Assembly: GCA_051648105.1 (NCBI GenBank)
Contig: JBOFEN010000096.1
Span: 1 to 64,000, forward strand
Length of the DNA stretch: 64,000 nt
Direction of reading: 5' to 3'
DNA from: UBA7332 sp051648105
GTDB taxonomy: Bacteria > Bacteroidota > Bacteroidia > Bacteroidales > UBA7332
Shown: in pieces, positions 1 to 9,244 of the stretch
How positions within the stretch are numbered: the stretch's first letter is position 1
How the letters are laid out: each line of letters begins with the position of its first letter
Notes under the pieces: model-generated
The model's input: only the letters and a program-made list of their open reading frames with translations
What the model was told of the DNA's origin: nothing
The model's database searches: none
Position numbers and translations under genes: made by a program

Positions 1-192
1 GTCAGCACCAGAACAAGCCTCAATATTATTATAAGTAACATTGATACCTGGGGCATGCTCTACTAATCTATCTAGGGTTGTCTCATTAATATCAGAAACC
101 GTAATAGAGTCCGACATAAGATAACCACTTTTTATGAGCCCACGCACAATTGCGCCACCCATATTACCACCTCCAATGACTGCTATCTTCAT
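1..192 (-). CDS. proC: Pyrroline-5-carboxylate reductase, N-terminal part (cut by window edge)
   Basis: Catalyses the last step of proline synthesis, NAD(P)H-dependent reduction of pyrroline-5-carboxylate, in the cytoplasm. Only the first 64 codons lie in the window. The protein begins MKIAVIGGGNMGGAIVRGL, a Rossmann dinucleotide-binding fold with the GxGxMG pattern placed as in ProC. The frame stays open to base 1. It lies 39 bp downstream of the GH97 gene on the same strand and may be read through from it. In some Bacteroidota proC sits in the arginine cluster; here it is near that cluster but on the opposite strand. The Rossmann start alone does not fully exclude another dehydrogenase, but the MGGAIVRGL context favours ProC. 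Confidence 0.8.
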   Translation of the reverse strand, partial: MKIAVIGGGNMGGAIVRGLIKSGYLMSDSITVSDINETTLDRLVEHAPGINVTYNNIEACSGAD

Positions 193-231
193 AATCAATT
201 TATTAATATAGTAAACAGTAATGATAATAAT

Positions 232-2379
232 TTACTTAACTTTTTCATTTTCAACCAATGGCTTGATTGAAATAGCCACACCTCCACCTGGTGCTAATCT
301 CTGCTTTAGGCTACTCTTACTAGTGACAATCATCTCACGGATACCATAACTTTGCGGGTTTGTTTCCCAATGAGCACCCTTTCCATCCTCATAGATTTTT
401 GCAACAAACCTCTCACCCTTTGGAAGGAAATCAAAATCTATTAATGCCGTTCGTGCATTCTCATCAGTAATACCTCCTACAAACCACTCATCCTTACCCT
501 TTGCTTTACGAGCAACAGTAATATAATCACCTGGTTCAGCTTCGAGATAATAGCTATCAGACCAATCAACTGCTACATCTTTGATGAATTGAAATGCATC
601 TGGGAATCTTTGATAATTTGATGGAAGGTCAGCTGCCATTTGCAATGGACTAGGTAGTGTGAGATATAGAGCTAACTGCTTTACAAGCGTAGTATGAACA
701 CGTTCACTCTTCTTACCATCTCCATAATAACTCATACGAGTCTCAAAAATACCAGGAGTGTAGTCCATTGGACCTCCCATAAGCCTAGTAAATGGAAGAA
801 TCGTTGTATGATCAGGGTCGTTGCCACCCATAGTTTCGAACTCTCCACCGCGAGCAGATTCCTGAGCCAACCAATTTGGATATGTGCGACACAATCCTGT
901 AGGTCTAACCGCCTCATGACTATTAACCATTATCTTAAAGTCAGCAGCTCGATCCACAACATGAATATAGTGGTTATTCATCCATTGCGATGAGTGATAC
1001 TCACTTCGTGGGATTATGTATCCTACATATCCAGTCTTTACGGAGTTATATCCATGATCGACCATATATTGAAATGCCACATCAAGCTGCCTCTCGTAAT
1101 CACTAGCATTGGCACTTGTTTCATGATGCATCATTATTTTCACCCCCCTTTGAGAAGCGTAATTTTGTATCTCTTTAATATTGAAATCTGGATATGGCTT
1201 ATTAAATAAGAATTGACGATCCTTTCGATAAGAGGCCCAATCCTCCCAACCTTCATTCCAACCCTCAACAAGCACTGCGTCAAATCCATGCTCCGCTGCA
1301 AAATCGACATACTCTTTGACGTGGGCTGTATTTGCCATATGTTTTTTGCTTGGCTCTAACTGATGATAATCTGTCACGCCTGGCTTAGCTCTATGATAAT
1401 CACTAAAAGCCCATGACCTACCATCACCGACAAACATCTCCCACCAAACACCTATATACTTTTGTGGCTTTATCCAACTTGTATCCTCAAAATCACAAGG
1501 CTCATTAAGGTTAAGAATCATTTGTGAAGCTAGAATATCTCGTGCATCATCACTTACAATTATAGTTCTCCAAGGAGTGTTAAATGGCAATTGAAGATAT
1601 CCCTTTTTACCAAACTTATCTGGAGTAAGGTGAGCACTAAATTTATAGCTAGAGGGATCAACATTAAGCAACATACCTGCATAGTTTACAAGAGCAGCCT
1701 CATGTATATTAACATATAACCCCTGCTCACTCTTTACCATTAATGGAGTTTGAACAGTCAAACCTCCTTGTGCCTTCGATTCATACCCTTTCTTTACCAA
1801 CCTCTTCTCCATCTCCAACTCTATATTTGAGATCCTTGCAGTAGTATAGGCGAACTCATTGGTATCATAATCCCCAGGCATACAAAATAACTTATGGTTC
1901 CCACTCATATTAAACTCAGTCACCTCATCTATAACAGTAAGGTAGTTCATACTATTCTGAACAGGCAACTCATATCTAAAGCCGACACCATCATTATATA
2001 GTCTAAAACGTAAAATCATCAGACGACTATTCTTGTCGCTTTGGGATAAAGTAACAGCCATCTCATTATAGTGATTACGAATTGAGGAGTACTCACCCCA
2101 AACAGGAGACCAAGTCTCATCAAAAGAAGAGCGTTCAACATTGGATACGACAAAACTATCGTTCAAATTAGCCTCTTCCATCACAAGTCCTAATGCACTA
2201 TTTACTATCACTGAAGCACCCTTATAGTCAACACTATATATAGGCACTCCATTTTCTAGGTTAAACTTGAGCTCAACCTCTCCACTTGGAGACGTAACTG
2301 TTTGTGCAGAAAGATTCGTAATAGAACAAACCACAATAAAAAATGCTACAATTCTAGATATCACTAAACTATTTCTCAT
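232..2379 (-). CDS. Glycoside hydrolase family 97 (SusB-like alpha-glucosidase)
   Basis: Secreted or periplasmic enzyme expected to release glucose from alpha-glucans or oligosaccharides. The 715-residue length matches the GH97 family (SusB is about 738). A signal peptide ends near LSAQ at residue 26. An N-terminal beta-sandwich is followed by a TIM barrel, then a C-terminal beta domain. Family acidic residues are visible in HHETSANASDYER, VNSHEAVRPTG and the QESARGGE stretch; having both HHE and SHEA glutamates points to the inverting SusB-type subgroup rather than the retaining galactosidase type (family knowledge). It is a paralogue of the GH97 at 57627-59768. It follows the PgpH-like gene by 51 bp on the same strand. 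No SusC/SusD pair is nearby, so the substrate is inferred. Confidence 0.93.
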   Translation of the reverse strand: MRNSLVISRIVAFFIVVCSITNLSAQTVTSPSGEVELKFNLENGVPIYSVDYKGASVIVNSALGLVMEEANLNDSFVVSNVERSSFDETWSPVWGEYSSIRNHYNEMAVTLSQSDKNSRLMILRFRLYNDGVGFRYELPVQNSMNYLTVIDEVTEFNMSGNHKLFCMPGDYDTNEFAYTTARISNIELEMEKRLVKKGYESKAQGGLTVQTPLMVKSEQGLYVNIHEAALVNYAGMLLNVDPSSYKFSAHLTPDKFGKKGYLQLPFNTPWRTIIVSDDARDILASQMILNLNEPCDFEDTSWIKPQKYIGVWWEMFVGDGRSWAFSDYHRAKPGVTDYHQLEPSKKHMANTAHVKEYVDFAAEHGFDAVLVEGWNEGWEDWASYRKDRQFLFNKPYPDFNIKEIQNYASQRGVKIMMHHETSANASDYERQLDVAFQYMVDHGYNSVKTGYVGYIIPRSEYHSSQWMNNHYIHVVDRAADFKIMVNSHEAVRPTGLCRTYPNWLAQESARGGEFETMGGNDPDHTTILPFTRLMGGPMDYTPGIFETRMSYYGDGKKSERVHTTLVKQLALYLTLPSPLQMAADLPSNYQRFPDAFQFIKDVAVDWSDSYYLEAEPGDYITVARKAKGKDEWFVGGITDENARTALIDFDFLPKGERFVAKIYEDGKGAHWETNPQSYGIREMIVTSKSSLKQRLAPGGGVAISIKPLVENEKVK

Positions 2380-2430
2380 AATATTATTAGATCTAAGATT
2401 AATACTACTTTGGGCTAAAGGACATTAAAC

Positions 2431-4512
2431 TTAAGAGTTACTCACCTCACTCTTTTTGCTATCAGGTATAACAGGATAACTAATTCGAGTGTGATAGAAT
2501 ATCTTCAGCTTCTCAATAAAGCACTGTTTAACTAGCTCTACATGGTGAAAGGTAATCGAGGCATTCTTGAACATACCCTCAGCTATCTGAGAGTCAATAA
2601 TCCTCTCTACTAACTCTCTTATGCTATCTTCCGTATATGATGAGAGACTTCTAGAGGCAGCCTCCACTGAATCTGCCATCATAACAAGAGCCACCTCCTT
2701 TGTCTGTGGCTTTGGACCAGGATACGTAAATTCCCTCTCATCAACAACTTGATCTGGATATTTATTCATCTGCGAATAGTAGAAGTACTTTGCCTTACCA
2801 TCTCCATGATGAGTTCTTATGAAGTCAATAATTGCAGAAGGTAAACCTAGCTTGTTTGCTATTCTAACACCATTTTCCACATGATCTATAACAATCTTTG
2901 CACTCACATTAAATGGAAGAGTATCATGAGGATTTACACCAGTTTGATTCTCGGTAAAGAATGCTGGATTATCCATTTTGCCAATATCGTGATAGAGTGC
3001 ACCAGTACGAACTAGAGCAGCATTCGCATTTATCAACATTGCAGCATCTGCAGCTAAGTTTGAGACTTGAAGCGAGTGTTGAAATGTTCCTGGACAGACC
3101 TCAGAAAACTCCCTTAGAATTGGAAGATTAATATTTGAGAGCTCAACCAAAGTAACATTAGAGACAAAGCCAAAGATCTTCTCAAAAAGATATATTAGAA
3201 GGTAACTAAAAAGAATAGCACTACTATTAACCAGAAGAGCCAATATCACACGCCAATTAATCCTCGTTATATCTCCATCTTGGTGCATTGTATAGGCTAT
3301 ATAAATCACAAAATACGTAAGAAATATCAGTGCAGCACTTCTTACTATCTGAGACCTCTCAGTTAGGTCCTTTAAAGAGTAAATAGCTGTCATCCCTGCT
3401 GTTATCTGTAAAAGAAGAAACTCAAATGGGAATGGTGCCATAAACGAACATAATAATATAGTTATTATGTGCGTGAAGAGAGCCGTACGCGAATCGAAGA
3501 AAGTCCTCACAATAAGAGGAACAATAGCATATGGTATGAAGTAGATACTAAAGAGCTTCATCTGAGCCAAACCTGCAGTAATAAGCACAAATGAAGTGAT
3601 CATTATAAGTATAAAGAAAAGTAACTTCTTCTTCTTAAACGACTCAAAACGAAACAACCTTAAGTAAAGAAACATATTTGAGAAGAGAGCCAATATTAGT
3701 AACACCTCACCCACAAGGGACCATATCTGCCTCTCGAGGTTACCACTTCTTTGTTCTGACACCCTTTTCAGAGAATATAATATTGCGTAAGTTCGAGGAG
3801 TTACAATCTCCCCTTTATCTATTATCCTCTCATCAGCCTGCACCATACCACTAGCTACAGAGATTCGACTGAGAAGCTCCTTTTTTGATTCCTCAGACTT
3901 ATTAATATCCATCTCCATGTTACTAGTTAAATAGTTAGTAACATCAATAGACTGCAAAACAGATCTATTTAATCCAGCAGGAATCTCATTAACTATTCTC
4001 TCATAAGCCTTCTTTATTGTCAAGAAAGAATTAACTGGAACACTTTTCCCTACATTACCCTCTACCCTTACAATAGCCTCGAGACCATCCTTACTAAGCT
4101 CATCTAGTTGCTTACTCTCCATTACCCCCTGTCTATATATAGACTCCAAAGAGGATTTGAGGTAAGTATAATATGGAGTTGGAGCTTTCAAGTGAAGTAT
4201 CCTATTATAATCCTCCTTTAATCTATCAAGTTGCTGCGTTGCAACATCTTCCTTATACTGGAAATAGGGCTGAAAATATCTAAGTATACTATCTTGCTCC
4301 TCCTTAACCTGCTTATCAGTCTTATATATTGGGAAGTCATAAGATGCTGTCAGTAATCCATAATGCCAAGGTTTACCCTCAGCAAACTCATACCTAAACT
4401 TACCCTCTCTAGGAAAGACATAAAGAATAAGAGATATGGCTACCAAGAACATAAAAAACCTAATAATACGGTCATCTAGACCATCGTACCACCTCTTTAT
4501 ATGATTTTTCAT
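2431..4512 (-). CDS. PgpH-like membrane HD phosphodiesterase (7TMR-HD family)
   Basis: Predicted cyclic-di-AMP phosphodiesterase of the inner membrane. From the N-terminus: one TM segment (about residues 17-32), a large extracytoplasmic 7TMR-HDED-type domain (to about 255), a block of about seven TM helices (about 265-460), then a cytoplasmic HD domain. The HD signature is clear: a histidine in CPGTFQHSLQ, ALYHDIGKMDNP, then a DHVENG/THHGDG histidine set, ending with MMADSVEAASR. The 693-residue length is normal for Bacteroidota members. The c-di-AMP assignment comes from PgpH of Gram-positives and was not tested here. A -7 element (TACATTTG on the minus strand, 4541-4548) lies about 29 bp upstream. 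Confidence 0.9.
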   Translation of the reverse strand: MKNHIKRWYDGLDDRIIRFFMFLVAISLILYVFPREGKFRYEFAEGKPWHYGLLTASYDFPIYKTDKQVKEEQDSILRYFQPYFQYKEDVATQQLDRLKEDYNRILHLKAPTPYYTYLKSSLESIYRQGVMESKQLDELSKDGLEAIVRVEGNVGKSVPVNSFLTIKKAYERIVNEIPAGLNRSVLQSIDVTNYLTSNMEMDINKSEESKKELLSRISVASGMVQADERIIDKGEIVTPRTYAILYSLKRVSEQRSGNLERQIWSLVGEVLLILALFSNMFLYLRLFRFESFKKKKLLFFILIMITSFVLITAGLAQMKLFSIYFIPYAIVPLIVRTFFDSRTALFTHIITILLCSFMAPFPFEFLLLQITAGMTAIYSLKDLTERSQIVRSAALIFLTYFVIYIAYTMHQDGDITRINWRVILALLVNSSAILFSYLLIYLFEKIFGFVSNVTLVELSNINLPILREFSEVCPGTFQHSLQVSNLAADAAMLINANAALVRTGALYHDIGKMDNPAFFTENQTGVNPHDTLPFNVSAKIVIDHVENGVRIANKLGLPSAIIDFIRTHHGDGKAKYFYYSQMNKYPDQVVDEREFTYPGPKPQTKEVALVMMADSVEAASRSLSSYTEDSIRELVERIIDSQIAEGMFKNASITFHHVELVKQCFIEKLKIFYHTRISYPVIPDSKKSEVSNS

Positions 4513-4540
4513 ACGCTAATTTATCTTCGATTGTATATGA

Positions 4541-4548
4541 CAAATGTA
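4541..4548 (-). promoter_or_regulatory. Candidate -7 element for the PgpH-like gene
   Basis: Minus-strand TACATTTG fits TAnnTTTG and lies about 29 bp before the start codon. No TTG is at the usual 19-21 bp spacing; the nearest CAA on the plus strand leaves only 15 bp. Support rests on the -7 match alone. Confidence 0.4.
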
Positions 4549-4656
4549 CTATTTTTATGATATCAACCACATTAGAGAGATCTTTTTAACCTCTTTTGCT
4601 CAAGACACACAACATATTAAAAAATAAGAAGATGAAAAAATATACGGGCTTACTAG

Positions 4657-4686
4657 TTGCACAACCCATTTTAATGTATATTTTTG
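4657..4686 (+). promoter_or_regulatory. Promoter of the arginine operon (argR)
   Basis: TTG (4657-4659), a 19-bp spacer, then TATTTTTG (4679-4686) matches the Bacteroidota primary-sigma consensus TTTG/TTG-N19-TAnnTTTG. The expected transcription start is about 20 bp before the argR ATG, giving a short leader. No clear ARG-box palindrome was identified by eye, so autoregulation by ArgR is likely from the family but not demonstrated. Confidence 0.65.
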
Positions 4687-4714
4687 CAACAGAAACGAAT
4701 AATAATACTGAATA

Positions 4715-5176
4715 ATGAAGGCAAAAAGGCTTGAAACAATACTAGATATTATAACAAACGAAAGAGTAAATGGGCAAGACATATTACTTTCCACGCTGAG
4801 AGAGAGAGGATTTATAGTTACCCAAGCAACTCTATCTAGAGATCTAAAACAACTTAGAGTCTCTAAAACACCAACAGAGAGCGGAGAGTATATATATACA
4901 ATACTTCCAGACATCACACCAACAACAGCTCCCACAATAGAAACGACAAGAGAAGGCAACAATACAATTGAGTTCTCAGGTCATTTTGCTGTTGTAAAAA
5001 CAAAACCGGGCTATGCTGGAGGAATAGCATCAGATATAGACCAATTTGCAAAAGAGCACACAATTGGCACCATCGCTGGTGATGACACCATATTAATCAT
5101 ACCACGAGATGGAACAACACGGGAGCAGATAATTTCCACTCTTCGTGTTATTATACCAAACATAAATGTAATTTAG
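4715..5176 (+). CDS. argR: Arginine repressor ArgR
   Basis: Arginine-responsive transcription factor that in other bacteria represses arginine synthesis and acts as a hexamer. The 153-residue length is typical. The N-terminal winged helix covers about residues 1-70 and includes SQ/TQ-type recognition text (VTQATLSRDLKQLRVSK). The C-terminal oligomerisation and arginine-binding domain has GTIAGDDTILIIPRD, matching the family GT(I/L)AGDDT motif with the two aspartates that contact arginine. It is first in the run argR-GNAT-argG-argC-argD, so it probably controls this operon. The start is set by the ATG about 20 bp after the predicted transcription start. Confidence 0.95.
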   Translation: MKAKRLETILDIITNERVNGQDILLSTLRERGFIVTQATLSRDLKQLRVSKTPTESGEYIYTILPDITPTTAPTIETTREGNNTIEFSGHFAVVKTKPGYAGGIASDIDQFAKEHTIGTIAGDDTILIIPRDGTTREQIISTLRVIIPNINVI

Positions 5177-5218
5177 CGAAAGCTTATTTTCTAAACAAAG
5201 AGTAATTGGTCAAAATCT

Positions 5219-5806
5219 ATGTCTACAAAAATCAAGGTGGTCGTAGCCTCAAAGGAGCACACTCAATACGTTGAGACAATACTTAAAACAATAGAAGACG
5301 CAGCAAAAGTTCGAGGGACAGGTATTGCTAAGCGAACTCCTCAGTATGTAACTGAGAAGATGTTGGAAGGCAAGTCAATAATTGCTCTAACAGAAGAGGG
5401 CCAATTTGCTGGATTCTGTTACATTGAGACATGGGGCAACAAATCTTTCGTTGCCAATTCTGGTCTTATCGTCGACCCTCAGTTTAGGGGGCTCGGACTA
5501 GCAAAGGCTATAAAGAAGCGTGCTTTTCTTCTCTCACGCGAGATGTTCCCTATGGCAAAGATTTTTGGTCTAACCACTGGGGCTGCTGTGATGAAAATCA
5601 ACTCAGAACTAGGATATAGAGCTGTAACATATGCAGAACTTACAGATGACGAAGCATTCTGGAAAGGATGCGAAAGCTGTGTTAACTACGATGTCCTGCA
5701 AAGAGCAAACAGAAGATTCTGTATGTGTACTGCTATGCTTTTCGACCCCGAGGCAAAACAGAAAGAATTCATGGAGGGGGTAAACGAATCTATCGAACTT
5801 CTATAA
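5219..5806 (+). CDS. GNAT-family N-acetyltransferase in the arginine cluster
   Basis: A 195-residue single-domain GNAT protein. The acyl-CoA binding core is seen around LIVDPQFRGLGLAKAIKKRAF, giving the R-G-x-G-L-A loop. It lies 42 bp after argR and 34 bp before argG, so it is almost certainly co-transcribed with arginine genes. It may carry out the first acylation of glutamate, replacing ArgA/ArgJ. Bacteroides is known to use N-succinylated intermediates, so the acyl donor could be succinyl-CoA rather than acetyl-CoA. The role is inferred from position; the fold is recognised. Cysteines cluster near residues 149-170 (GCESCVNY...RFCMC). Confidence 0.8.
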   Translation: MSTKIKVVVASKEHTQYVETILKTIEDAAKVRGTGIAKRTPQYVTEKMLEGKSIIALTEEGQFAGFCYIETWGNKSFVANSGLIVDPQFRGLGLAKAIKKRAFLLSREMFPMAKIFGLTTGAAVMKINSELGYRAVTYAELTDDEAFWKGCESCVNYDVLQRANRRFCMCTAMLFDPEAKQKEFMEGVNESIELL

Positions 5807-5840
5807 AATATTATTAAGAACACATAATCCATAGATAACA

Positions 5841-7043
5841 ATGAAGCAAAAAGTTGTTCTAGCATTTAGCGGGGGATTAGACACATCGTTCTGTGCCAAA
5901 TACCTCTCAGTAGAGAAAGGATTTGAGATATATACTGCCATAGCAAACACTGGCGGGTTCAACCAAGAGGAACTCAAAGCAATTGAGGAGAGAGCCTACA
6001 AACTAGGTGCAAAAAAACACGTTACTATTGACGTAACAAAGGAATACTACTATAAGAGTATTCGATACATGATATTTGGCAATATTTTGCGCAACGGAAC
6101 ATACCCTATATCTGTTAGCTCTGAGAGAATATTTCAAGCCATTGGCATCATCGAGTACGCCAAAGAGATAGGAGCTAAATATGTAGCTCACGGTAGCACT
6201 GGAGCTGGAAATGATCAAGTAAGATTCGATCTCACATTCCAGGTACTTGCTCCTGAGATTGAGATTATATCACCTACTAGGGATATGATACTTACTCGCG
6301 AGTATGAGATAAACTATCTCAAAGAGAACGGTTACGTTGCTGACTTCACTAAGATGGAGTACTCAATAAACAAAGGACTTTGGGGTACATCCATTGGAGG
6401 TAAAGAGACCCTAGATCCCCAGAAGACACTTCCCGAAGAGGCATACCCATCTCAGATGGTCGCCACTGGAAGTGAGACACTAACCATTGAGTTTGACAAA
6501 GGAGAGATCGTTGGTGTAAACAATACAGAGTACACCAATCCAATCGAGGCGATACTTAAGATTGAAGAGATAACCTCCAAATACGCCATCGGTAGGGATA
6601 TGCACATTGGTGACACAATCATAGGCATAAAAGGGCGAGTAGCCTTCGAAGCCGCTGCACCTATTGTAATTATCAATGCACATAAAATGCTTGAGAAACA
6701 CACACTAACCAAGTGGCAGCAATATTGGAAAGATCAAATATCCACCGCATACGGTATGTACCTTCACGAGTCACAATACCTAGACCCTGTCATGAGAGAC
6801 ATGGAAGCCATGCTTGAGAGTTCTCAGAGAAATGTGACTGGAAAGGTAACAATAGAGCTTCACCCATATCGCTACGTTCTCGTTGGCGTTGACTCAGAGT
6901 TTGATCTTATGAAGAGTGACTTTGGCGAATATGGAGAGATCAACAAAGCTTGGAGTGCAGACGATGCAAAAGGATTCATAAAACTAATGTCGAATCCACT
7001 TAAGATTTACCATGCAAATCAACTTAAAAACAAAACTAAATAG
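5841..7043 (+). CDS. argG: Argininosuccinate synthase
   Basis: Cytoplasmic enzyme joining citrulline and aspartate with ATP to give argininosuccinate. The 400-residue length is normal. The N-terminal PP-loop ATPase motif is AFSGGLDTSFCAKYL (about residues 8-22). The citrulline/aspartate binding region follows with AHGSTGAGNDQVRFD (about 117-131) and SINKGLWG (about 174-181). It is 34 bp after the GNAT gene and only 6 bp before argC, indicating tight co-transcription. The gene for the lyase, argH, is not in the window. Confidence 0.97.
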   Translation: MKQKVVLAFSGGLDTSFCAKYLSVEKGFEIYTAIANTGGFNQEELKAIEERAYKLGAKKHVTIDVTKEYYYKSIRYMIFGNILRNGTYPISVSSERIFQAIGIIEYAKEIGAKYVAHGSTGAGNDQVRFDLTFQVLAPEIEIISPTRDMILTREYEINYLKENGYVADFTKMEYSINKGLWGTSIGGKETLDPQKTLPEEAYPSQMVATGSETLTIEFDKGEIVGVNNTEYTNPIEAILKIEEITSKYAIGRDMHIGDTIIGIKGRVAFEAAAPIVIINAHKMLEKHTLTKWQQYWKDQISTAYGMYLHESQYLDPVMRDMEAMLESSQRNVTGKVTIELHPYRYVLVGVDSEFDLMKSDFGEYGEINKAWSADDAKGFIKLMSNPLKIYHANQLKNKTK

Positions 7044-7049
7044 TCCATT

Positions 7050-8018
7050 ATGATAAAGGTCGGTATTATAGGAGGAGCAGGATATACAGCAGGCGAACTT
7101 ATTCGTCTGCTCATCAACCACCCCGATGTGGAGATTATCTTCATCAACAGTAAATCAAATAGTGGAAAGCCAATCACCTCAGTCCACTCCGGACTATATG
7201 GTGAGACAAACATTATCTTCTCTGAAGATATAAACCTTGAAGCAATAGACCTACTCTTCCTTTGCTCTGCACATGGAGATAGTGGCAAGTTCATGAACAA
7301 TCATCAAGTACCATCCTCTCTGAAGATCATTGACCTATCCTCTGACTTCAGGATCTCCACTCCCGATAATGAGTTCATTTATGGATTACCAGAACTAAAC
7401 CGCAGAACACTGAACCGCGGGCATAGGGTTGCCAATCCAGGATGTTTTGCTACAGCTATACAATTAGCACTTATACCTTTGGCTAAGAATAGCCTATTAA
7501 ACAGCGATATACACATAAACGCTATTACAGGCTCTACTGGTGCTGGGCAACAACCCACAGAGAGCACACACTTCAGCTGGAGGTCAGACAATATATCCAT
7601 TTACAAGCCATTTAACCACCAACATCTAGCAGAGATAAAGCAATCAATCCTTCAGCTACAAGAGAACTTCACTGCTGAGATAAACTTTATACCCGTTAGA
7701 GGCGACTTTGCAAGAGGTATATTTGCATCTATTTATCTTGACACAACACTCACACTAGAAGAGATTAAGGCCATCTATCACGAATACTACGATGACCACT
7801 CCTTCACTTTCATCGTGGATCAAAACATCGATCTCAAACAAGTAGTAAACACAAACAAGTGCCTTCTCCACATCGAGAAGCATGGTAATAAACTACTTAT
7901 ACTATCCGCCATTGACAATCTACTCAAGGGTGCAGCTGGTCAAGCAGTACACAACATGAACCTACTCTTTGGACTACAAGAGAAGGTCGGTCTTCACCTC
8001 AAGCCTTCAGCTTTTTAA
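7050..8018 (+). CDS. argC: N-acetyl (or N-succinyl)-gamma-glutamyl-phosphate reductase
   Basis: NADPH-dependent reduction of acylglutamyl phosphate to the semialdehyde in arginine synthesis. The 322-residue length fits. The N-terminal Rossmann motif is IGGAGYTAGELIRLL (about 7-21). The catalytic cysteine lies in VANPGCFATA (about 126-135). The conserved STGAGQQP stretch follows near residue 167. It is packed between argG (6 bp) and argD (14 bp). Whether the substrate is acetylated or succinylated cannot be read from sequence by eye. Confidence 0.96.
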   Translation: MIKVGIIGGAGYTAGELIRLLINHPDVEIIFINSKSNSGKPITSVHSGLYGETNIIFSEDINLEAIDLLFLCSAHGDSGKFMNNHQVPSSLKIIDLSSDFRISTPDNEFIYGLPELNRRTLNRGHRVANPGCFATAIQLALIPLAKNSLLNSDIHINAITGSTGAGQQPTESTHFSWRSDNISIYKPFNHQHLAEIKQSILQLQENFTAEINFIPVRGDFARGIFASIYLDTTLTLEEIKAIYHEYYDDHSFTFIVDQNIDLKQVVNTNKCLLHIEKHGNKLLILSAIDNLLKGAAGQAVHNMNLLFGLQEKVGLHLKPSAF

Positions 8019-8032
8019 AATATTCAGATAAT

Positions 8033-9157
8033 ATGGAACTATTCGATGTATATCCCCTCTTCGACATAAACATTGTTGAAGCTAAAGGGTGTAATACCTT
8101 TGATGATAAAGGCAATGAGTACCTCGATCTATATGGCGGACATGCAGTTATATCAATAGGACATAGCCACCCACACTACATAGATAGAGTTACAAAGCAG
8201 ATTAACAAGATTGGATTCTACTCAAATTCAGTACAAAATAAGCTGCAAGAAGAGTTAGCTCACAAACTAGGCAAGATAAGCGGATACCCAGACTACTCCC
8301 TCTTCCTTGTTAACTCAGGAGCTGAAGCAAACGAGAATGCACTAAAGCTAGCATCGTTCCACACTGGCAGAAAGCGAGTCATAGCTTTTGAAAAAAGCTT
8401 CCATGGTAGAACATCTGCAGCTGTAAAAGCTACAGACAATCCAAAGATTGTTGCTCCAATCAACGATGACCATGATGTTGTATTCATCCCATGGAACGAC
8501 ACAGAGGCTCTGCTAAAAGAGATTGAAAAGAGTGAAGCTTGCGCAGTAATCATTGAAGGGATACAAGGCATCGGTGGCATCAGACTTATAGATAATCAAT
8601 TTCTGAAAACAGTAAGAGAGGCCTGCACACAAACTGGAACACTACTTATTCTAGACGAGATACAATCAGGATATGGCAGAAGTGGCAAGTTCTTCGCACA
8701 TCAATATTGCGAGGTCAAACCAGACATCATCACCGTAGCCAAAGGAATGGGAAATGGCTTTCCTATAGGAGGCGTGATAATCTCTCCTATCTTCAAAGCA
8801 ATTCACGGTATGCTTGGCACCACCTTTGGCGGTAACCACCTAGCTTGTGCTGCAGCACTTGCTGTAGTTGAAGTTATAGAACAGGAGCAACTAATTGAGA
8901 ATGCTGCCATAGTTGGCAAACACCTCATGGAGCAACTCTCAACTATTACTCAAATAAAAGAGGTCAGAGGGCAAGGCCTTATGATAGGTTTGGAGTTCGA
9001 AAAACCCATCAGTGAGATCAGATCAAAGCTACTTTTTGAGAAGCATACATTCACTGGTGCAACAGGAATTCACACAATTAGGCTACTCCCACCCCTTAGT
9101 TTAAACATAAAAGAAGCTAATAAGTTTATTGAAAATTTAAAGGAAGTATTAACTTAA
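8033..9157 (+). CDS. argD: Acetylornithine/succinylornithine aminotransferase
   Basis: PLP-dependent class III aminotransferase that makes acylornithine from the semialdehyde. The PLP region is visible as VNSGAEANENALKLA (about 94-108), LDEIQSGYGR with the ring-contacting aspartate, and VAKGMGNGFPIGG with the lysine that forms the Schiff base (about residue 236). The 374-residue length is slightly short for ArgD but complete. It is the last gene of the plus-strand arginine operon, followed within 15 bp by a strong terminator hairpin. argB, argF and argH must lie elsewhere. Confidence 0.95.
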   Translation: MELFDVYPLFDINIVEAKGCNTFDDKGNEYLDLYGGHAVISIGHSHPHYIDRVTKQINKIGFYSNSVQNKLQEELAHKLGKISGYPDYSLFLVNSGAEANENALKLASFHTGRKRVIAFEKSFHGRTSAAVKATDNPKIVAPINDDHDVVFIPWNDTEALLKEIEKSEACAVIIEGIQGIGGIRLIDNQFLKTVREACTQTGTLLILDEIQSGYGRSGKFFAHQYCEVKPDIITVAKGMGNGFPIGGVIISPIFKAIHGMLGTTFGGNHLACAAALAVVEVIEQEQLIENAAIVGKHLMEQLSTITQIKEVRGQGLMIGLEFEKPISEIRSKLLFEKHTFTGATGIHTIRLLPPLSLNIKEANKFIENLKEVLT

Positions 9158-9170
9158 CACACTTATTTAT

Positions 9171-9213
9171 AGAGGAGTTATTATAGTTTAAGACTATAAT
9201 AACTCCTCTTCTT
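9171..9213 (+). terminator. Terminator of the arginine operon
   Basis: A perfect 17-bp inverted repeat (9171-9187 with 9193-9209) encloses a 5-nt loop and is followed by a T-rich run. It starts 13 bp after the argD stop and separates the arginine operon from gnd. Confidence 0.85.
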
Positions 9214-9244
9214 ATTTAGAACCATTGCGAATTACATTGAACAA

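Noticed and set aside
4600..4714. ARG boxes for ArgR
   Set aside because: No clear palindromic TGAATNN...ATTCA pair was found by eye; a scan with the family matrix would be needed.
4600..4962. Minus-strand frame across the argR promoter
   Set aside because: It covers the argR promoter and start on the other strand and shows only hydrophobic low-complexity residues.
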